Shown here piece after piece: positions 20,201 through 29,630 of a DNA stretch of 64,000 nt. Origin of the DNA: Trichomonas vaginalis G3. Lineage: Eukaryota; Parabasalia; Trichomonadida; Trichomonadidae. Position 1 is the stretch's first letter, and every line of letters begins with the position of its first letter. The stretch lies in contig NC_067204.1 in NCBI RefSeq assembly GCF_026262505.1, forward strand, positions 4,745,797 through 4,809,796. Direction: 5' to 3'. The position numbers and the translations under genes are program-made. Below the pieces are notes generated by a model. It made no database searches. It was not told the DNA's origin and saw nothing but the letters and a program-made list of their open reading frames with translations.

Positions 20201-21515
20201 TGTTAGAATTAAATCTTTTCTTCACGTTTTTGATGTCTTTGTATAATGGATATTCTTTCATCTCTTCGCTGAAAATATCTGCGGCGATCTTCTCTATTTC
20301 AGGAACAACAGAAAAGTCAAAGAAAAGAAGTTTGTCAATAAACGGTTTTTCATTCAATTTTTGATATAAAAATGTCAAAAATGAAATTGCTTCATAACTT
20401 TTTTCTTTTTGGAACATGTCCAAGAAGAAACAACACGCGGAGTATTTGCAAACGCTTTTATACCACTTGAAATCTTCGATTTCGTTCGAAATTTTGATTG
20501 GTTCTGCGAAATTTAACTGATTTCTCCTGAAATCTCTGTTGATATAGAAATTAACAAGAGCTTTCATGAATGTTTCCCTTTCTTGTGTATAAATACCAAT
20601 GATGTTGATGAATTCCAGCTTCAAAAGCGTCATTAATCCTTGAATTTCTTCATTTGATGTAACTTGTGAGTTAAAGAAGTTCGTAATGGCATCAGAAAGG
20701 TCGTTTGACTGTACTTTAGACGCACTGATGATGATTCTTTGTAAAATATGTAAAACGAAATAGTATTGTCGTGGAGAAATTTGATCTTTCGATTTTACTG
20801 ATTTTATCTCGTCAATGACCATTGATACCATGTTAAGAAGTGATCTGTTGCTCGCGAATGGTGATTTTTTTGTGTTGGAAAGTAGTTTCCAGCCAATAAA
20901 ATCTTGTAATGAAATATTATACGAAGGTTTCAACGTAAGATCGACTTTTGGTAGGCCAGCTTTGACAATAAGGTTCTCTATATCTGGTTTATATTCTTTA
21001 TTTTTGTAGATAAAGCTTGTAAAGACCTTTTTCATGTAGTCAAATTTGAATCCGCTGTATTCTTCATCGTTAAAGGTTTCGTTGTTGAATATGATACCAA
21101 ATTTCCCGTCTTTGGCGATTGAATTTATCCACTGGCAGAAAACATACATGTTTGAGTCTTTTTTGTAAATTTTTTCGTAACAATTGTAGATTTTACTGTC
21201 GATAATTCGCTTTAAGTATGAATCTACTGTTGTATTTTCTTTGTAGATGTTGAACATCTCAATTCCAAGATTCGGAAAACCGAATTTTGCATTATGAAAA
21301 AATAAAAACGTTTCATAATTATATCTGACATATTCGTTGGGAACTGGTCGTACGTGTAGGTTATAAACTATCATTTCATCAAGAGAATATTCATTTAATT
21401 CTTTGATTCTTTGGTTATAATCGACTTTGGCGTCGAATTTTTTGTATAACTCTTGAAATTCAGTAGGGGATGGTCCTTTTGGTGGCTTGGCTTCTGGTTT
21501 TTCACTGCTCATTAT
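17223..21515 (-). CDS. Large protein with acidic/Lys-rich middle and 13-residue repeats, function unknown
   Basis: I start at ATG 21515 (MSSEKPEAKPPKGPSPTEFQ), giving 1430 residues. It follows an initiator-like TCATCCATTATCC closely, whereas the upstream extension to 21665 looks noncoding. Residues about 1-580 are a helical, folded region. The middle is low complexity with four spaced Lys-rich motifs of similar form (YRGLSIKKKEKK, GWAKLSLKPKKKK, GWGDLDLKG, YGGITLKSSKK), which may be short linear binding motifs. A repeat tract of VDSQETKSIDTNS follows. The C-terminal 400 residues are again ordered and rich in aromatic and Asn residues. No catalytic motif was recognised. It is not a surface protein: there is no signal peptide or membrane segment. 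Confidence 0.8.
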   Translation of the reverse strand: MMSSEKPEAKPPKGPSPTEFQELYKKFDAKVDYNQRIKELNEYSLDEMIVYNLHVRPVPNEYVRYNYETFLFFHNAKFGFPNLGIEMFNIYKENTTVDSYLKRIIDSKIYNCYEKIYKKDSNMYVFCQWINSIAKDGKFGIIFNNETFNDEEYSGFKFDYMKKVFTSFIYKNKEYKPDIENLIVKAGLPKVDLTLKPSYNISLQDFIGWKLLSNTKKSPFASNRSLLNMVSMVIDEIKSVKSKDQISPRQYYFVLHILQRIIISASKVQSNDLSDAITNFFNSQVTSNEEIQGLMTLLKLEFINIIGIYTQERETFMKALVNFYINRDFRRNQLNFAEPIKISNEIEDFKWYKSVCKYSACCFFLDMFQKEKSYEAISFLTFLYQKLNEKPFIDKLLFFDFSVVPEIEKIAADIFSEEMKEYPLYKDIKNVKKRFNSNIRYLSKESFEIINECLLFTSNMMPVRVPNSSGVNFTFGDWRIDFKNMANYDYDFRSISKSFDTISGIDSDMKMDILKKLAENYTSVDNLKHFQANIVDVMMSADNENQEKLIGHFTLSHITDLVLQCDASDLFQEYINNEHPEAAKQTNKKPSKSSKTNKIKEEKPKTPIPKEKKPTISVFDVKKQKMSFLELKDQTAYIIGGDEFKVIDLQEKKQTNDNDNNEDESGVYRGLSIKKKEKKQKKQNNPVVEEVKQEIKPVQNGWAKLSLKPKKKKEEEVIEVYSKQSKPDVKPFIEAVSKKNIGWGDLDLKGNVQQTKIVKHEEIEPKIEEKIEENEPKQPEKEIVYGGITLKSSKKSKKQNKNKQKQEEPKQIVKNEFKPEKIEQKLVDFNPIKLDDTKSVDSQQSDSQETKSIDTNSVDSQEMKSIDSQETKSIDTNSVDSQETKSIDTNSVDSQETKSIDTNSVDSQEMKSVDSQEMKSVDSQEMKSVDANENEMNQSDSSQNEIVEMMENNDNYQEENKDNDYSYNYPEEMTNYDDQLQSFPSIIGNSNQYFDQPQSVQETNQQNTFMNSYPDQINSFPSVLNSNSSNSQSFPSVIETNQSSQLNQNLYYNGLDHLFCEKIGNATVSNFSQICINVSHVMDIQVTPFEISIHYIDLTGEVPFVKVTDELMNSVKWLYKDNFITFYINFNNNEPGQHLLQGSISINDLVFPFQFIYTIFETVCYIKISDLNFYIDQNFRPTSYVKYASPNDTFMVSVYDSNFNKLDHKIDLYGEKLPMLLKNEKSDTQICLSGSSNFAMVVYISKQPNKNFYTGIQFNLTFSPNVMSQNLIPNNFDVIKFSRSEISVLNSNDLDMTPRNTVAFDIGYHNFYNLMNSFNINRYQYITYDNAPSLCLTLPYLIYSNTINKETIGFFFNSLTSLYNQSKNNPQMKMFNDSYELMIEFISNQYQMKNFDVDKIFKNSSPSLDENDQQMSNQYQFYSGQNQYQY
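18721..19008 (-). repeat. Coding minisatellite, 39-bp and 24-bp units
   Basis: On the minus strand the tract encodes alternating 13-residue units (KSIDTNSVDSQET) and 8-residue units (KSVDSQEM). Adjacent copies are nearly identical at the DNA level, and all units keep the reading frame. Confidence 0.9.
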
Positions 21516-21665
21516 AAAGGATAATGGATGAAATGAATTAAGAAAAATGATGTTCGGCCAAAGAAAAACTATCGTTTTTATGGCGCTTTTATTTTGGATA
21601 CAATTTAAAGCATGCGGTTGTGAATCTATGTGATTTTTTGATCTCAAAATATCAAAAATTTTCAA

Positions 21666-21950
21666 GTCTTGTTAAAAATTTATAAGACATGAATATAATG
21701 CCTTTGCATGCCATATTTATGACTAATGTGGATTTCCATTTTACAGGACTTGACTAGAATCATAGTCAAGAATTTGATTGCAACTTCATTTTTCTACAAT
21801 AGTGCTTGATTCATATCATAAATTTCAGAACATAAATCATATGTATATGATATGTGTATAGATGTTAAAGATACAAAATTTATATTTTAAAATATCAATA
21901 AAAATGTAAAAAATTAGGGTTTAAATGTTATGTTACAAGATAAAATTACT
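21666..21950. other. Intergenic between two minus-strand genes
   Basis: Short AT-rich spacer with no frame or repeat of note. Confidence 0.5.
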
Positions 21951-23513
21951 TTAATTCATAAGGATATCAAACTCATCCTTTGAATTTGGATCTGGATATT
22001 TAATTTCTTTGAAAGAAGGATGTTGAACGAGAGTTCCCTTAGCATTTCTAATAGCACCTCTAAATGCGATAATTCCATGACGAATAAGTGTCATGAAAGC
22101 GAACATCAAAATAACCAAAAATTCGATCAAAGGAAATGCGCGTTTTACAGGACGTGGTAATGTTTTGAGGTTTACTGCATCATATTCATCCTGTTTTCTG
22201 CCATCTTTCCATGTATTTATGAAGAATCTCCTTGTAGAAACGACTGCATTTGAAAGTTTTCCTTTCAATGAGAGTTTCCCTGTCTTAACAATCTCACCAG
22301 TCAAAGAACGTGTTCCACAGTATTGAATACTTATGCTATCTCCGTTATCTGACCATGCAACAGCGTAGTTTTTGAGATTTTCAAGTGAGAAATCCTTCAA
22401 AACTTGGCTTGCAACGTATTGTTGCATGTAATTTGTGCGGTCAAGGTTATCAAGACAATTTGTTCTGACGACTCCTGCTTGAGATTTCGTAACTCTGCCT
22501 GAAATAATTTCGGAATATCCGATTTCATCGAGATACTTCTGGATTTCTGGTAAAACTGTGGAGACTTTCTCGAAGTTGTTGCCTTTGCAAATTGTGTTCA
22601 TTGGGAAATGAATAACTTTCACTCCTTTTTCTTGATTTCCGTAATGTAAATACAATTTTGTAAGATTTCCTTCCTTACGACCTCTGTTTTCCGTTAAGCA
22701 GATGCCAACAATTGTGTCACCATATGATTTGCGCAAAAAATTGAAGTGCGCTTGACAATCTTTTTTACAATTACTTGTGGAACCGATAACAACTTCTGGT
22801 TGTGGTCTAAGATCTGGATATTGGGACCACTCAATCGGAATAGAACCACGAACTTGAACAAATGCGTATGTTGTATCGGATTTTACGATAATTGTTTCTG
22901 ATTCAACGAAATTTGCAACAAAACCATCACTATCTGCACCTCTTGCCCAATATCTTGGTCCATTATTCTTGTTTACACGTCTTGAGATAAGGATAAAATC
23001 GAAATCTGGAGTTTGGAATTTTTCGATGTTTCCGGCGATAAAATTAGTTGTATTATTCTCAAGTCCGAATCTCATAGCATTCGATTTGGCTTCAAAGTTC
23101 CATGTAAATAAGTCTCTTGTAACTTCATGTTTCGCATTTTGTTGTTGTGTAAGAGTTAAATCTTGTTTTTTACTTGTGTAAAGATTGCATAACTTTAGTC
23201 CGTTGAGAATCAAAGAAGAGTATTTATCTTTAGACTTATCATTTGAAATTTGAAGAACTATTAAGTTAGTAGACTTACGAATTCCAAATTTCTCGTAAAT
23301 TTCTTCTGATTTGAGTGATAGAGCGCAGAAAAATGCATCGTCAACAATATATATGCCAAGAAAATCTTCGAAAAATTTTTCTTTCTCTGGATTAAAGGCA
23401 GGATCCTCACCTAATCTAACCAATTTTGCTCTATCAATGGCAACAATGCCTCCATCTTTAAAATATAATCTGAAATAGTTACTGTTGTAACGAAGAGAAT
23501 TTTCCATCAACAA
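21951..23513 (-). CDS. Sac1-family phosphoinositide phosphatase
   Basis: The 520-residue protein contains the Sac1 catalytic signature RTNCLDNLDRTNYMQ (CX5R: Cys-Leu-Asp-Asn-Leu-Asp-Arg) and the preceding Sac-domain landmarks WNFEAKSNAMRFG (usual form YFWN), SRRVNKNNGPRYWARGAD (family form SRRSRxRAGTRYxxRGxD) and IPIEWSQ (family form IPLxWSQ). Near the C-terminus are hydrophobic segments (FPLIEFLVILMFAFMTLI), matching the ER/Golgi anchoring of yeast and human Sac1. It should dephosphorylate PI4P and related lipids on the cytosolic face. Two Met codons lie at the start (MLMEN); TCATTTTTT just upstream fits the trichomonad initiator. The second residue after the catalytic Cys and other hallmarks are intact, so it is probably active. 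Confidence 0.95.
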   Translation of the reverse strand: MLMENSLRYNSNYFRLYFKDGGIVAIDRAKLVRLGEDPAFNPEKEKFFEDFLGIYIVDDAFFCALSLKSEEIYEKFGIRKSTNLIVLQISNDKSKDKYSSLILNGLKLCNLYTSKKQDLTLTQQQNAKHEVTRDLFTWNFEAKSNAMRFGLENNTTNFIAGNIEKFQTPDFDFILISRRVNKNNGPRYWARGADSDGFVANFVESETIIVKSDTTYAFVQVRGSIPIEWSQYPDLRPQPEVVIGSTSNCKKDCQAHFNFLRKSYGDTIVGICLTENRGRKEGNLTKLYLHYGNQEKGVKVIHFPMNTICKGNNFEKVSTVLPEIQKYLDEIGYSEIISGRVTKSQAGVVRTNCLDNLDRTNYMQQYVASQVLKDFSLENLKNYAVAWSDNGDSISIQYCGTRSLTGEIVKTGKLSLKGKLSNAVVSTRRFFINTWKDGRKQDEYDAVNLKTLPRPVKRAFPLIEFLVILMFAFMTLIRHGIIAFRGAIRNAKGTLVQHPSFKEIKYPDPNSKDEFDILMN

Positions 23514-23714
23514 AAAATGATAAAATATGAGGAGATCAGAGGGGAAAAGAAGTTTAAATGAGGTAGCCTAATCATTCTATTCAAAGAAAAGAAAATAATT
23601 TGGAAAATATTTTAAAATTTTGATTTTTAACTTTTAGTTTTCGTAAGTTAATCAAAAACATGGCAGTTATTTAAACAAATTAGATAAAAGAAACGTTTAG
23701 TAAAATAAAACAAT

Positions 23715-24548
23715 CTATTCGGCCTTTTCCTTATCACTGCCCTTATCAGAGCGAGTGTCATGGATTGAATCCTTGTTGAAGAAGATTCTCTTGAGGGCGC
23801 AGAAGATCTGGTAGCCCCAAATACAGTGGCAAACATAAAGACCACCGAAAGCGCATCTTGCGATGAAGTAGAGCTTGGCGTGGTGTGGCTGCTCGAGCTG
23901 CTGTGTGCAAATTGTGATGAGAATTGTAAGGCATCCGAATAATCTTAAGTAAATGAAGGATGCGGCGAAGCAAACCATCAAAATATCTGAAATAAGCTTA
24001 AGACCAATATAGTTCATGACCTTTCCGGAGTAAAGGAAGATATCAACCCAATCATGGAGAAGCATGATGGATAAGCCGCCAACTGGACGAGCAACTAATG
24101 CACAGCCTGTGATCATTGTGATTGTGACAAAGTGGTGAGCAATAAGCATCTTAATATCCTTTGTTGTGCTGATCCAAAAGACATCACTGAGATAGTATGA
24201 AGCAAAGAAGAAGAAATAGATCTTTTCGAGGTGAGAGCAAACAACTTTTGGACCTGTGCAGGCAATATACTTACCACAGTCAAGGAAATAGAATGGGCAG
24301 TGGAAATATGGTCTTTGTGAGAAAGCTAAGGTACCAAGGATGGTAGAGCAGACATAATGGACTAAATCGAAGCCGCGGTGGATAAATTTGTAACGAAGCT
24401 TTTCATTAATTAACAATGATAAGGGCTTGAGGAAGAATTGGCTCAAGAATAATCTGTAAATAGCATAGGCAGCAATTGTAAATGGAGCATAGATTAAATC
24501 ATCTGCACCGATTGTAGTTTCACTGCGGCAGTAATCCGCAATATGCAT
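23715..24548 (-). CDS. LAG1/TLC-domain ceramide synthase
   Basis: This 277-residue polytopic protein has the Lag1 motif: IAHHFVTITMITGCALV with the catalytic His-His pair, followed by VGGLSIMLLHDWVDIFLYSG and KVMNYIG, matching HDxxDxxLxxxK. Hydrophobic segments (about six) run from residue 20 to 250. The C-terminal tail is charged (DTRSDKGSDKEKAE). Ceramide synthases join a fatty acyl-CoA to a sphingoid base in the ER membrane. The start at 24548 follows CTCATTAATATTC, a good initiator. It lacks the homeobox-like domain of animal CerS, like other protist members. The downstream neighbour, Sac1, is also a lipid enzyme on the same strand about 200 bases away, but trichomonads do not use operons. 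Confidence 0.92.
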   Translation of the reverse strand: MHIADYCRSETTIGADDLIYAPFTIAAYAIYRLFLSQFFLKPLSLLINEKLRYKFIHRGFDLVHYVCSTILGTLAFSQRPYFHCPFYFLDCGKYIACTGPKVVCSHLEKIYFFFFASYYLSDVFWISTTKDIKMLIAHHFVTITMITGCALVARPVGGLSIMLLHDWVDIFLYSGKVMNYIGLKLISDILMVCFAASFIYLRLFGCLTILITICTQQLEQPHHAKLYFIARCAFGGLYVCHCIWGYQIFCALKRIFFNKDSIHDTRSDKGSDKEKAE

Positions 24549-26213
24549 GAATATTAATGAGATGGTAGGTTCTCAAAAAATTTCAATGTTTGAATGAATG
24601 ACCTCATTCAGAATTGATTACGTAAGTTCGCATCATCATAACAAGATCACATAACCTTTTCATGTTTGATGTTTGATGTTAATTACTTCATTTAGAATGG
24701 TTTTCCTAATTTTTGCTCTCAAAAGCTTCCGCACAAATTTTTCTGAACCCACTATCAAAGGATTCAGAAAATATTTTCATTACTGAAAGTTATTATCAAA
24801 ACTACAATATTAGCTAGTCATGATGGTAGGAACTTGACAGTTCATTTTCAAAATTTTGATTGAAAAAAATCATTTCAATAACTTCGTTATTTTTGGATTA
24901 TCACGAAACCCCACCGGGAAGATACAAATTATAAGCATTTCTTTATTATCATTAAATAGTCTGGCCTATTTATGGACAAATAATTCAAAAATTGGCTGAT
25001 TTTGGCGAACAACTTTCGAAAAAATTCAATATTTCTTTAAAAGTTGCATTAAAGTTAAAATTAATGTGAAATATCATTTCTATTACATTAATATATACTT
25101 AAAACTTTAATTTTATGAGTCTATTATTGAAAGGTTGGTCTTGGAGAAAAAATCGACCAGACCAAACTTCTAAATCGTCGATTTAATTACTGCGTAGCAA
25201 ATTTTTACAAATACAAATAATCTTATCCAGAAAAAGTACGGTTTAATATCTATTGTCCGAAAATTTACAGAACTCCTAACTTTTAAGATGGGGTTTTGGA
25301 ACATCTGAATATGGATTCTTTATCCATCTATTCATTCAAGCAATATTTATCTGATAGTTCAGTAAAATACCTGATTGACCAAAAATTCAACGAATTCAAC
25401 AAAACTATCATCGCCATCATTAATACGAGTTAGAGACATGATAAAATGAACCTTAGTTACTATTACAAAAATTTGAATAATAATGCCACTAATAAATACA
25501 GCTTTTGGACGTTGTCGAAATGATAAAATGTTATGGCATCTTATGTTTTAATTTTACATAATCACCATATTGTTATAAGTATTATTCAAAGCCTATTTTT
25601 CACTTAATAAGATCAATATTTTGCTTTTTCGATATTTATCCTTTACAAAATTAATACACAATGGAATTGAAGCCAATTTATCAACTTGAGAACGATATGA
25701 CTCGATATCAATTGAGTAATTTCATTTATAAATCATTTGGAATGTCCAATTAGTTCCTTGAAATATTTAGCATATGTAGATGATATGATTGAGATATAAC
25801 GAGAATTTGTTGTTTCAACGATAATTTCGGGAAAAAAATTATCTGATCGAAATTATTTAATCAATATCTCAGCATTACTAACGTTTTGAAATTATATTTT
25901 CAACTTAGAGAGATAAAATATTTTTTTTACGGACCAATGTCAGTTTTTGAATATTCAAAATCTTATCGTATTCAAGATTTTCTCAAAAAAAATTATCGTT
26001 TGATTTTAAAAATAATTCGGTGTTATTTTAAAAATGCAAGTTCAAGATTATTTGTTCTTCTCAAATTTTCTGAAAATTTATTGGAATTGTAGGCCCTTTA
26101 AGATTAAATCAACAAAAATGTAAGAAATATTTAATCATAATGATGTGTAAGTTATTTGCGCTGATATCCTTAGAAAGCCGTTGCATTTCAATCAAATATA
26201 CATTATCTAATAA
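24549..26213. other. 1.7-kb intergenic region, no gene recognised
   Basis: The sequence is AT-rich on both strands with frequent stops in all frames. A 68-codon frame at 25886-26092 is made of Phe, Leu, Lys and Arg codons from T-rich DNA and has no domain. I see no tRNA, tandem repeat or inverted-repeat element here. It may contain relics too decayed to recognise. Confidence 0.45.
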
Positions 26214-28379
26214 ATGTCTTGCTTTTTTCTTTTCTTCAGAGTAATACTTGCTGCAAAGTTCAATTTTTCTGATGTTTTAACAGCAGATGGTATTGATATG
26301 TCGCAATTAAATAAATGGAAGGAATTAAAAGTATTACTTTCAAATTTTACACCTGAAACTCAAATCGGTAACCTTTTGTTAGCTTCAGTAAACTATACTA
26401 GTACAAAGGATAATGTTTCTAGTCCAGAATATTTAACAACAGAATATAATAGATTTTACCGATTTTTCATTGATAATCAATCTCGCATCCACGAATTTCC
26501 AAAAGGCAACTCAAGTTCATTTAATTTCATTACAGATATTGTTTCGAGACTCAAAATTCAATTGTGGTTATATGGTTTTAAAATATTTAAGATAAAATCT
26601 ATAGCTAACGATATATCCGAAGGCAAAAATAAGACAACAGTTGAGAGAGTTGTTGAAGCAACCAATTTATCGCTTTCTCATTATTTTCATGCTGCCGAAA
26701 TAGCCAAAAACGCAATGCTTTTTAGCCAGTTCAAACTTAAAGATGCTCCGCCAAAGATTTTTATGAATTCTGATAAAATTATGGAAATGATCACAGATAT
26801 ACCAAAATCAATAGAGGATGATAAGATAAATCTATATGAAGTGTGTTTACATTTCCATCATTTGATGAAAGGAATCATAGATCTCAAAAACGGATCAGTT
26901 CTTTTTACAATGAAATCATTATTAGCTGCATTGACACTTTACTCTAGAATTGCACCTGAAAGCAAGCACTCATTTAAGTATCTTGCTAGTTCATTTATTA
27001 GTGCCTATGATAAATCCAAAAAAGAAGCAGATCTTTCAAATCCTAAAATTCAATCGCTCATTACAAAGCTAGATCCAATAGTTGACAATCTAAGGAATCA
27101 GCTCAAGACCCATGTCATAGAAGTTAACTCTTCTGTACGTAATTTTGTTTTCAAAAACATGAATTATGCAAAACCTAACTTTAAGCTTGTGAGTTTCCTT
27201 ATACCCCACAATTATTCATTTTTATATGATGATACTGGCTTAATATCATTATTAAGAGAAGAAAAAACAGATTTATTCAGGCCATTCATAAAAACTATCA
27301 TGGGAAACAGCCGTACAAAAGATATGATTACTACATATTATTTAGCAAAGGCAGCATTAGTATATTTGAATAATCCTAAGCGCGCAATTCCGAATTTTAC
27401 AATGTCTTGGTCAGATAACATCACTTTTGCTGCCAAACACTTCAAAGATATCAGGACAACAACAAAAATCAATGAATTGTTGTCAAGAATCAATGTAAAA
27501 CCAATGGATTCAGTAACAATTAAAAATGCAATTTCTGAATTCATTGAAGGACTGAAAGAAATAGAAAGTGTATACCCAGGATTCATAGGATATGCTATAG
27601 ACTTTCTAAATGACCTAAAGGATGTATTAAAAGATGATATAGCTTTAGGAGAAATTTTACAGATACATCCTATTGGAAGATCATTATCATCGTTCATAGA
27701 AGCAAATAATAAATACAATGATGGTGTTTCTATTAAAGATGCATATTGGGATTTCGACATTTTAGGTGTTTACGTCATGCGAACAATCCAAGCATGGAAA
27801 GATTTGAGTTTATGGAGTGCGCCCAATCTTCTGCATTCGATTGTTACAAAAACTGAAAAAGCAAAGAAATTTTTAGAAAATTTCGAAAAAATTTGGAGAC
27901 TTTTCCTAGATAACCAATGCGAAATCAACAAAGATGATATAGATTCTATTTATACCGGATTTTCTGATTTTATTAATAAGATGAAACCTGGATTTGAATA
28001 TTTCATGATGACGCCAACAGAGTTGTTCTATTCACTGACAAACATTAATATTTCAAGATTCACAGAATCATTTTATGATTCTTTGTTAGAACTACAGTCA
28101 GGAAAATTGAAATGGGAGACATATGTTAAATTTAACAAGATGTATTATGAAGATTTATATGAACCTCTATACATGAAATATGGAGGAGGAAAAATCACGA
28201 GATTAGTCAAAAATATTCTAATTGGACTTGCTGTTTCCGTGATTTTTGTTTGTCTAGTTGTAATAATTATTTTATATGTTCTCCGGAGCAAACTTCATAA
28301 AAATGAAAGTGATTACATCATTCAGCAGGAAAGTGTTAACTCCGAAGTCGATGAAAATGTTATGAAATTTAATATCTAA
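26214..28379 (+). CDS. Predicted type I membrane protein, function unknown
   Basis: The 721-residue protein opens with a short hydrophobic stretch (CFFLFFRVILAA) that looks like a signal peptide. It continues with about 640 residues of mainly helical, N-glycosylation-site-rich sequence (NFT, NLS, NGS, NSS, NIS). It ends with a single strong transmembrane segment (ILIGLAVSVIFVCLVVIIIL) and a cytosolic tail of about 35 residues. There are no Cys-rich or LRR repeats, so it does not belong to the BspA or Pmp families. The layout suggests a cell-surface or endomembrane protein. No domain was recognised. Confidence 0.8.
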   Translation: MSCFFLFFRVILAAKFNFSDVLTADGIDMSQLNKWKELKVLLSNFTPETQIGNLLLASVNYTSTKDNVSSPEYLTTEYNRFYRFFIDNQSRIHEFPKGNSSSFNFITDIVSRLKIQLWLYGFKIFKIKSIANDISEGKNKTTVERVVEATNLSLSHYFHAAEIAKNAMLFSQFKLKDAPPKIFMNSDKIMEMITDIPKSIEDDKINLYEVCLHFHHLMKGIIDLKNGSVLFTMKSLLAALTLYSRIAPESKHSFKYLASSFISAYDKSKKEADLSNPKIQSLITKLDPIVDNLRNQLKTHVIEVNSSVRNFVFKNMNYAKPNFKLVSFLIPHNYSFLYDDTGLISLLREEKTDLFRPFIKTIMGNSRTKDMITTYYLAKAALVYLNNPKRAIPNFTMSWSDNITFAAKHFKDIRTTTKINELLSRINVKPMDSVTIKNAISEFIEGLKEIESVYPGFIGYAIDFLNDLKDVLKDDIALGEILQIHPIGRSLSSFIEANNKYNDGVSIKDAYWDFDILGVYVMRTIQAWKDLSLWSAPNLLHSIVTKTEKAKKFLENFEKIWRLFLDNQCEINKDDIDSIYTGFSDFINKMKPGFEYFMMTPTELFYSLTNINISRFTESFYDSLLELQSGKLKWETYVKFNKMYYEDLYEPLYMKYGGGKITRLVKNILIGLAVSVIFVCLVVIIILYVLRSKLHKNESDYIIQQESVNSEVDENVMKFNI

Positions 28380-28739
28380 AGAAATATTTATGTATTGATT
28401 TTTATTCTTTTTTAATTCGATAAAATAAGATATATTATGATATTCCTGGTGTTGGAAAATAAATATAGGTTCAATTTTATCAGATATCTTTTGGAAAATA
28501 TATGTATTTATATGCAAAAATGTCTATACATATATAATGAATGATAATGGTTTGCTTTTCATATGTTCTAATAAAATCGTTATTTAAATTTCTGCATGAA
28601 AACTAAGATTGTGAATGTCGTAATAAGCATTTTTTGTTGTCTTTACTAGCAGTAAGTCAGATGATTTCATATTCAAAAATATAAACCTGATTAGTACACA
28701 TTTTAACAATAATTTAAAAATAAATAATAAAATATAACA
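28380..28739. other. Convergent intergenic region
   Basis: AT-rich spacer between convergent genes with no recognisable element; it must hold both 3' ends. Confidence 0.5.
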
Positions 28740-29417
28740 TTAAACAAGTGATGAGATACTTTCATCTTTGGATTCTTTGATACGTTTCTTGTAATATGGA
28801 TCCACGTCGTACTTTTCAAGAATGTATTTCAAAATTTCGACATTTTGATTTTCAATTGCAACATCTATGCAGGACTTGCGGTCGTAATTGTTAATTTCAT
28901 AGCTAGCTCCATTTTCAAGAAACATGATAGCGAACTCATTCAATTTATGTTCGATAGAATAATGAAGATATGTACCACTCTGGCTGCACATAATGTTTAA
29001 ATTAACTCCTGATTTAATTATATCGCGTACTAAGTCTTTGTTTTCTGCTTTAACTGCCTCGAATAACACTTTCTCTTTTTCTGTCTCTTTAGATGGGAAC
29101 GAAACTGGTGCAGCATTAATGTACCATCCTGTTGTGGACTTAGGACCATGATGAGTACTAATGTTGGAAACAAACGAATTAACAAGCTGTGGAGAGTTTC
29201 CATCTTCTGTTGAGCCATATGTTGGCAAAACATCAGGAATTACATCTTGAGGTATATCTGTTGTATTGTCGACTAATGGTGAATTTGAATTTAGGTCTCT
29301 AGTAGCGTTATTATCATCATTTTCTGCAGCTACCTTTGCTTTTCCACAGGAAGAGCATAAAGTTATTAATACAACAATTGCTATTAATGATGAGATACCA
29401 ATGATAATCAAAAACAT
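28740..29417 (-). CDS. Membrane-anchored ankyrin-repeat protein
   Basis: The 225-residue protein begins with a single membrane segment at residues 2-21 (IGISSLIAIVVLITLCSS), followed by a Cys-containing basic stop-transfer stretch and a Ser/Asn/Asp-rich linker. From about residue 115 it has about three ankyrin repeats (LFEAVKAENKDLVRDIIKSG, YLHYSIEHKLNEFAIMFLEN, DVAIENQNVEILKYILEKY). The anchor at the very start without a long leader suggests a cytosolic ankyrin domain tethered to a membrane. The start at 29417 follows TCATTTTATTCAATTA, an initiator-like motif. Unlike the large ankyrin gene at 7.7-9.7 kb, it is intact and its repeats are divergent. Confidence 0.8.
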   Translation of the reverse strand: MFLIIIGISSLIAIVVLITLCSSCGKAKVAAENDDNNATRDLNSNSPLVDNTTDIPQDVIPDVLPTYGSTEDGNSPQLVNSFVSNISTHHGPKSTTGWYINAAPVSFPSKETEKEKVLFEAVKAENKDLVRDIIKSGVNLNIMCSQSGTYLHYSIEHKLNEFAIMFLENGASYEINNYDRKSCIDVAIENQNVEILKYILEKYDVDPYYKKRIKESKDESISSLV

Positions 29418-29483
29418 TAATTGAATAAAATGAAAGAACGTTGGGATTTATTTCTGACAAATAATCGTTATTTCAGTTTTTAA

Positions 29484-29630
29484 ATGGAATTCCTAAAACA
29501 ACAACCCATATTGGTTTCTTCGATTAACGACTCAGTAATCAAAGATTTTGCTCCAAAAGTGACAAAGAAATTTTCTCCGCATGACATTCTTCTCTCTGAA
29601 ATGACCTCAACGGTAAATAATGTGATATGA
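29484..29630 (+). CDS. Small open frame of 48 codons, doubtful
   Basis: The frame MEFLKQQPILVSSINDSVIK continues to DILLSEMTSTVNNVI and a TGA. Codon use (ACC, GAC, CCG, mixed composition) looks more like coding DNA than the surrounding AT-rich spacer. It starts divergently from the membrane ankyrin gene, 66 bases away, with a TCAGTTTTTA motif upstream. No homology is recognised. It could be a real small gene or the beginning of a lost one. Confidence 0.3.
   Translation: MEFLKQQPILVSSINDSVIKDFAPKVTKKFSPHDILLSEMTSTVNNVI

Noticed and set aside
25886-26092. 68-codon plus-strand frame in a long spacer
   Set aside because: AT-driven composition, no domain and no promoter-like motif.
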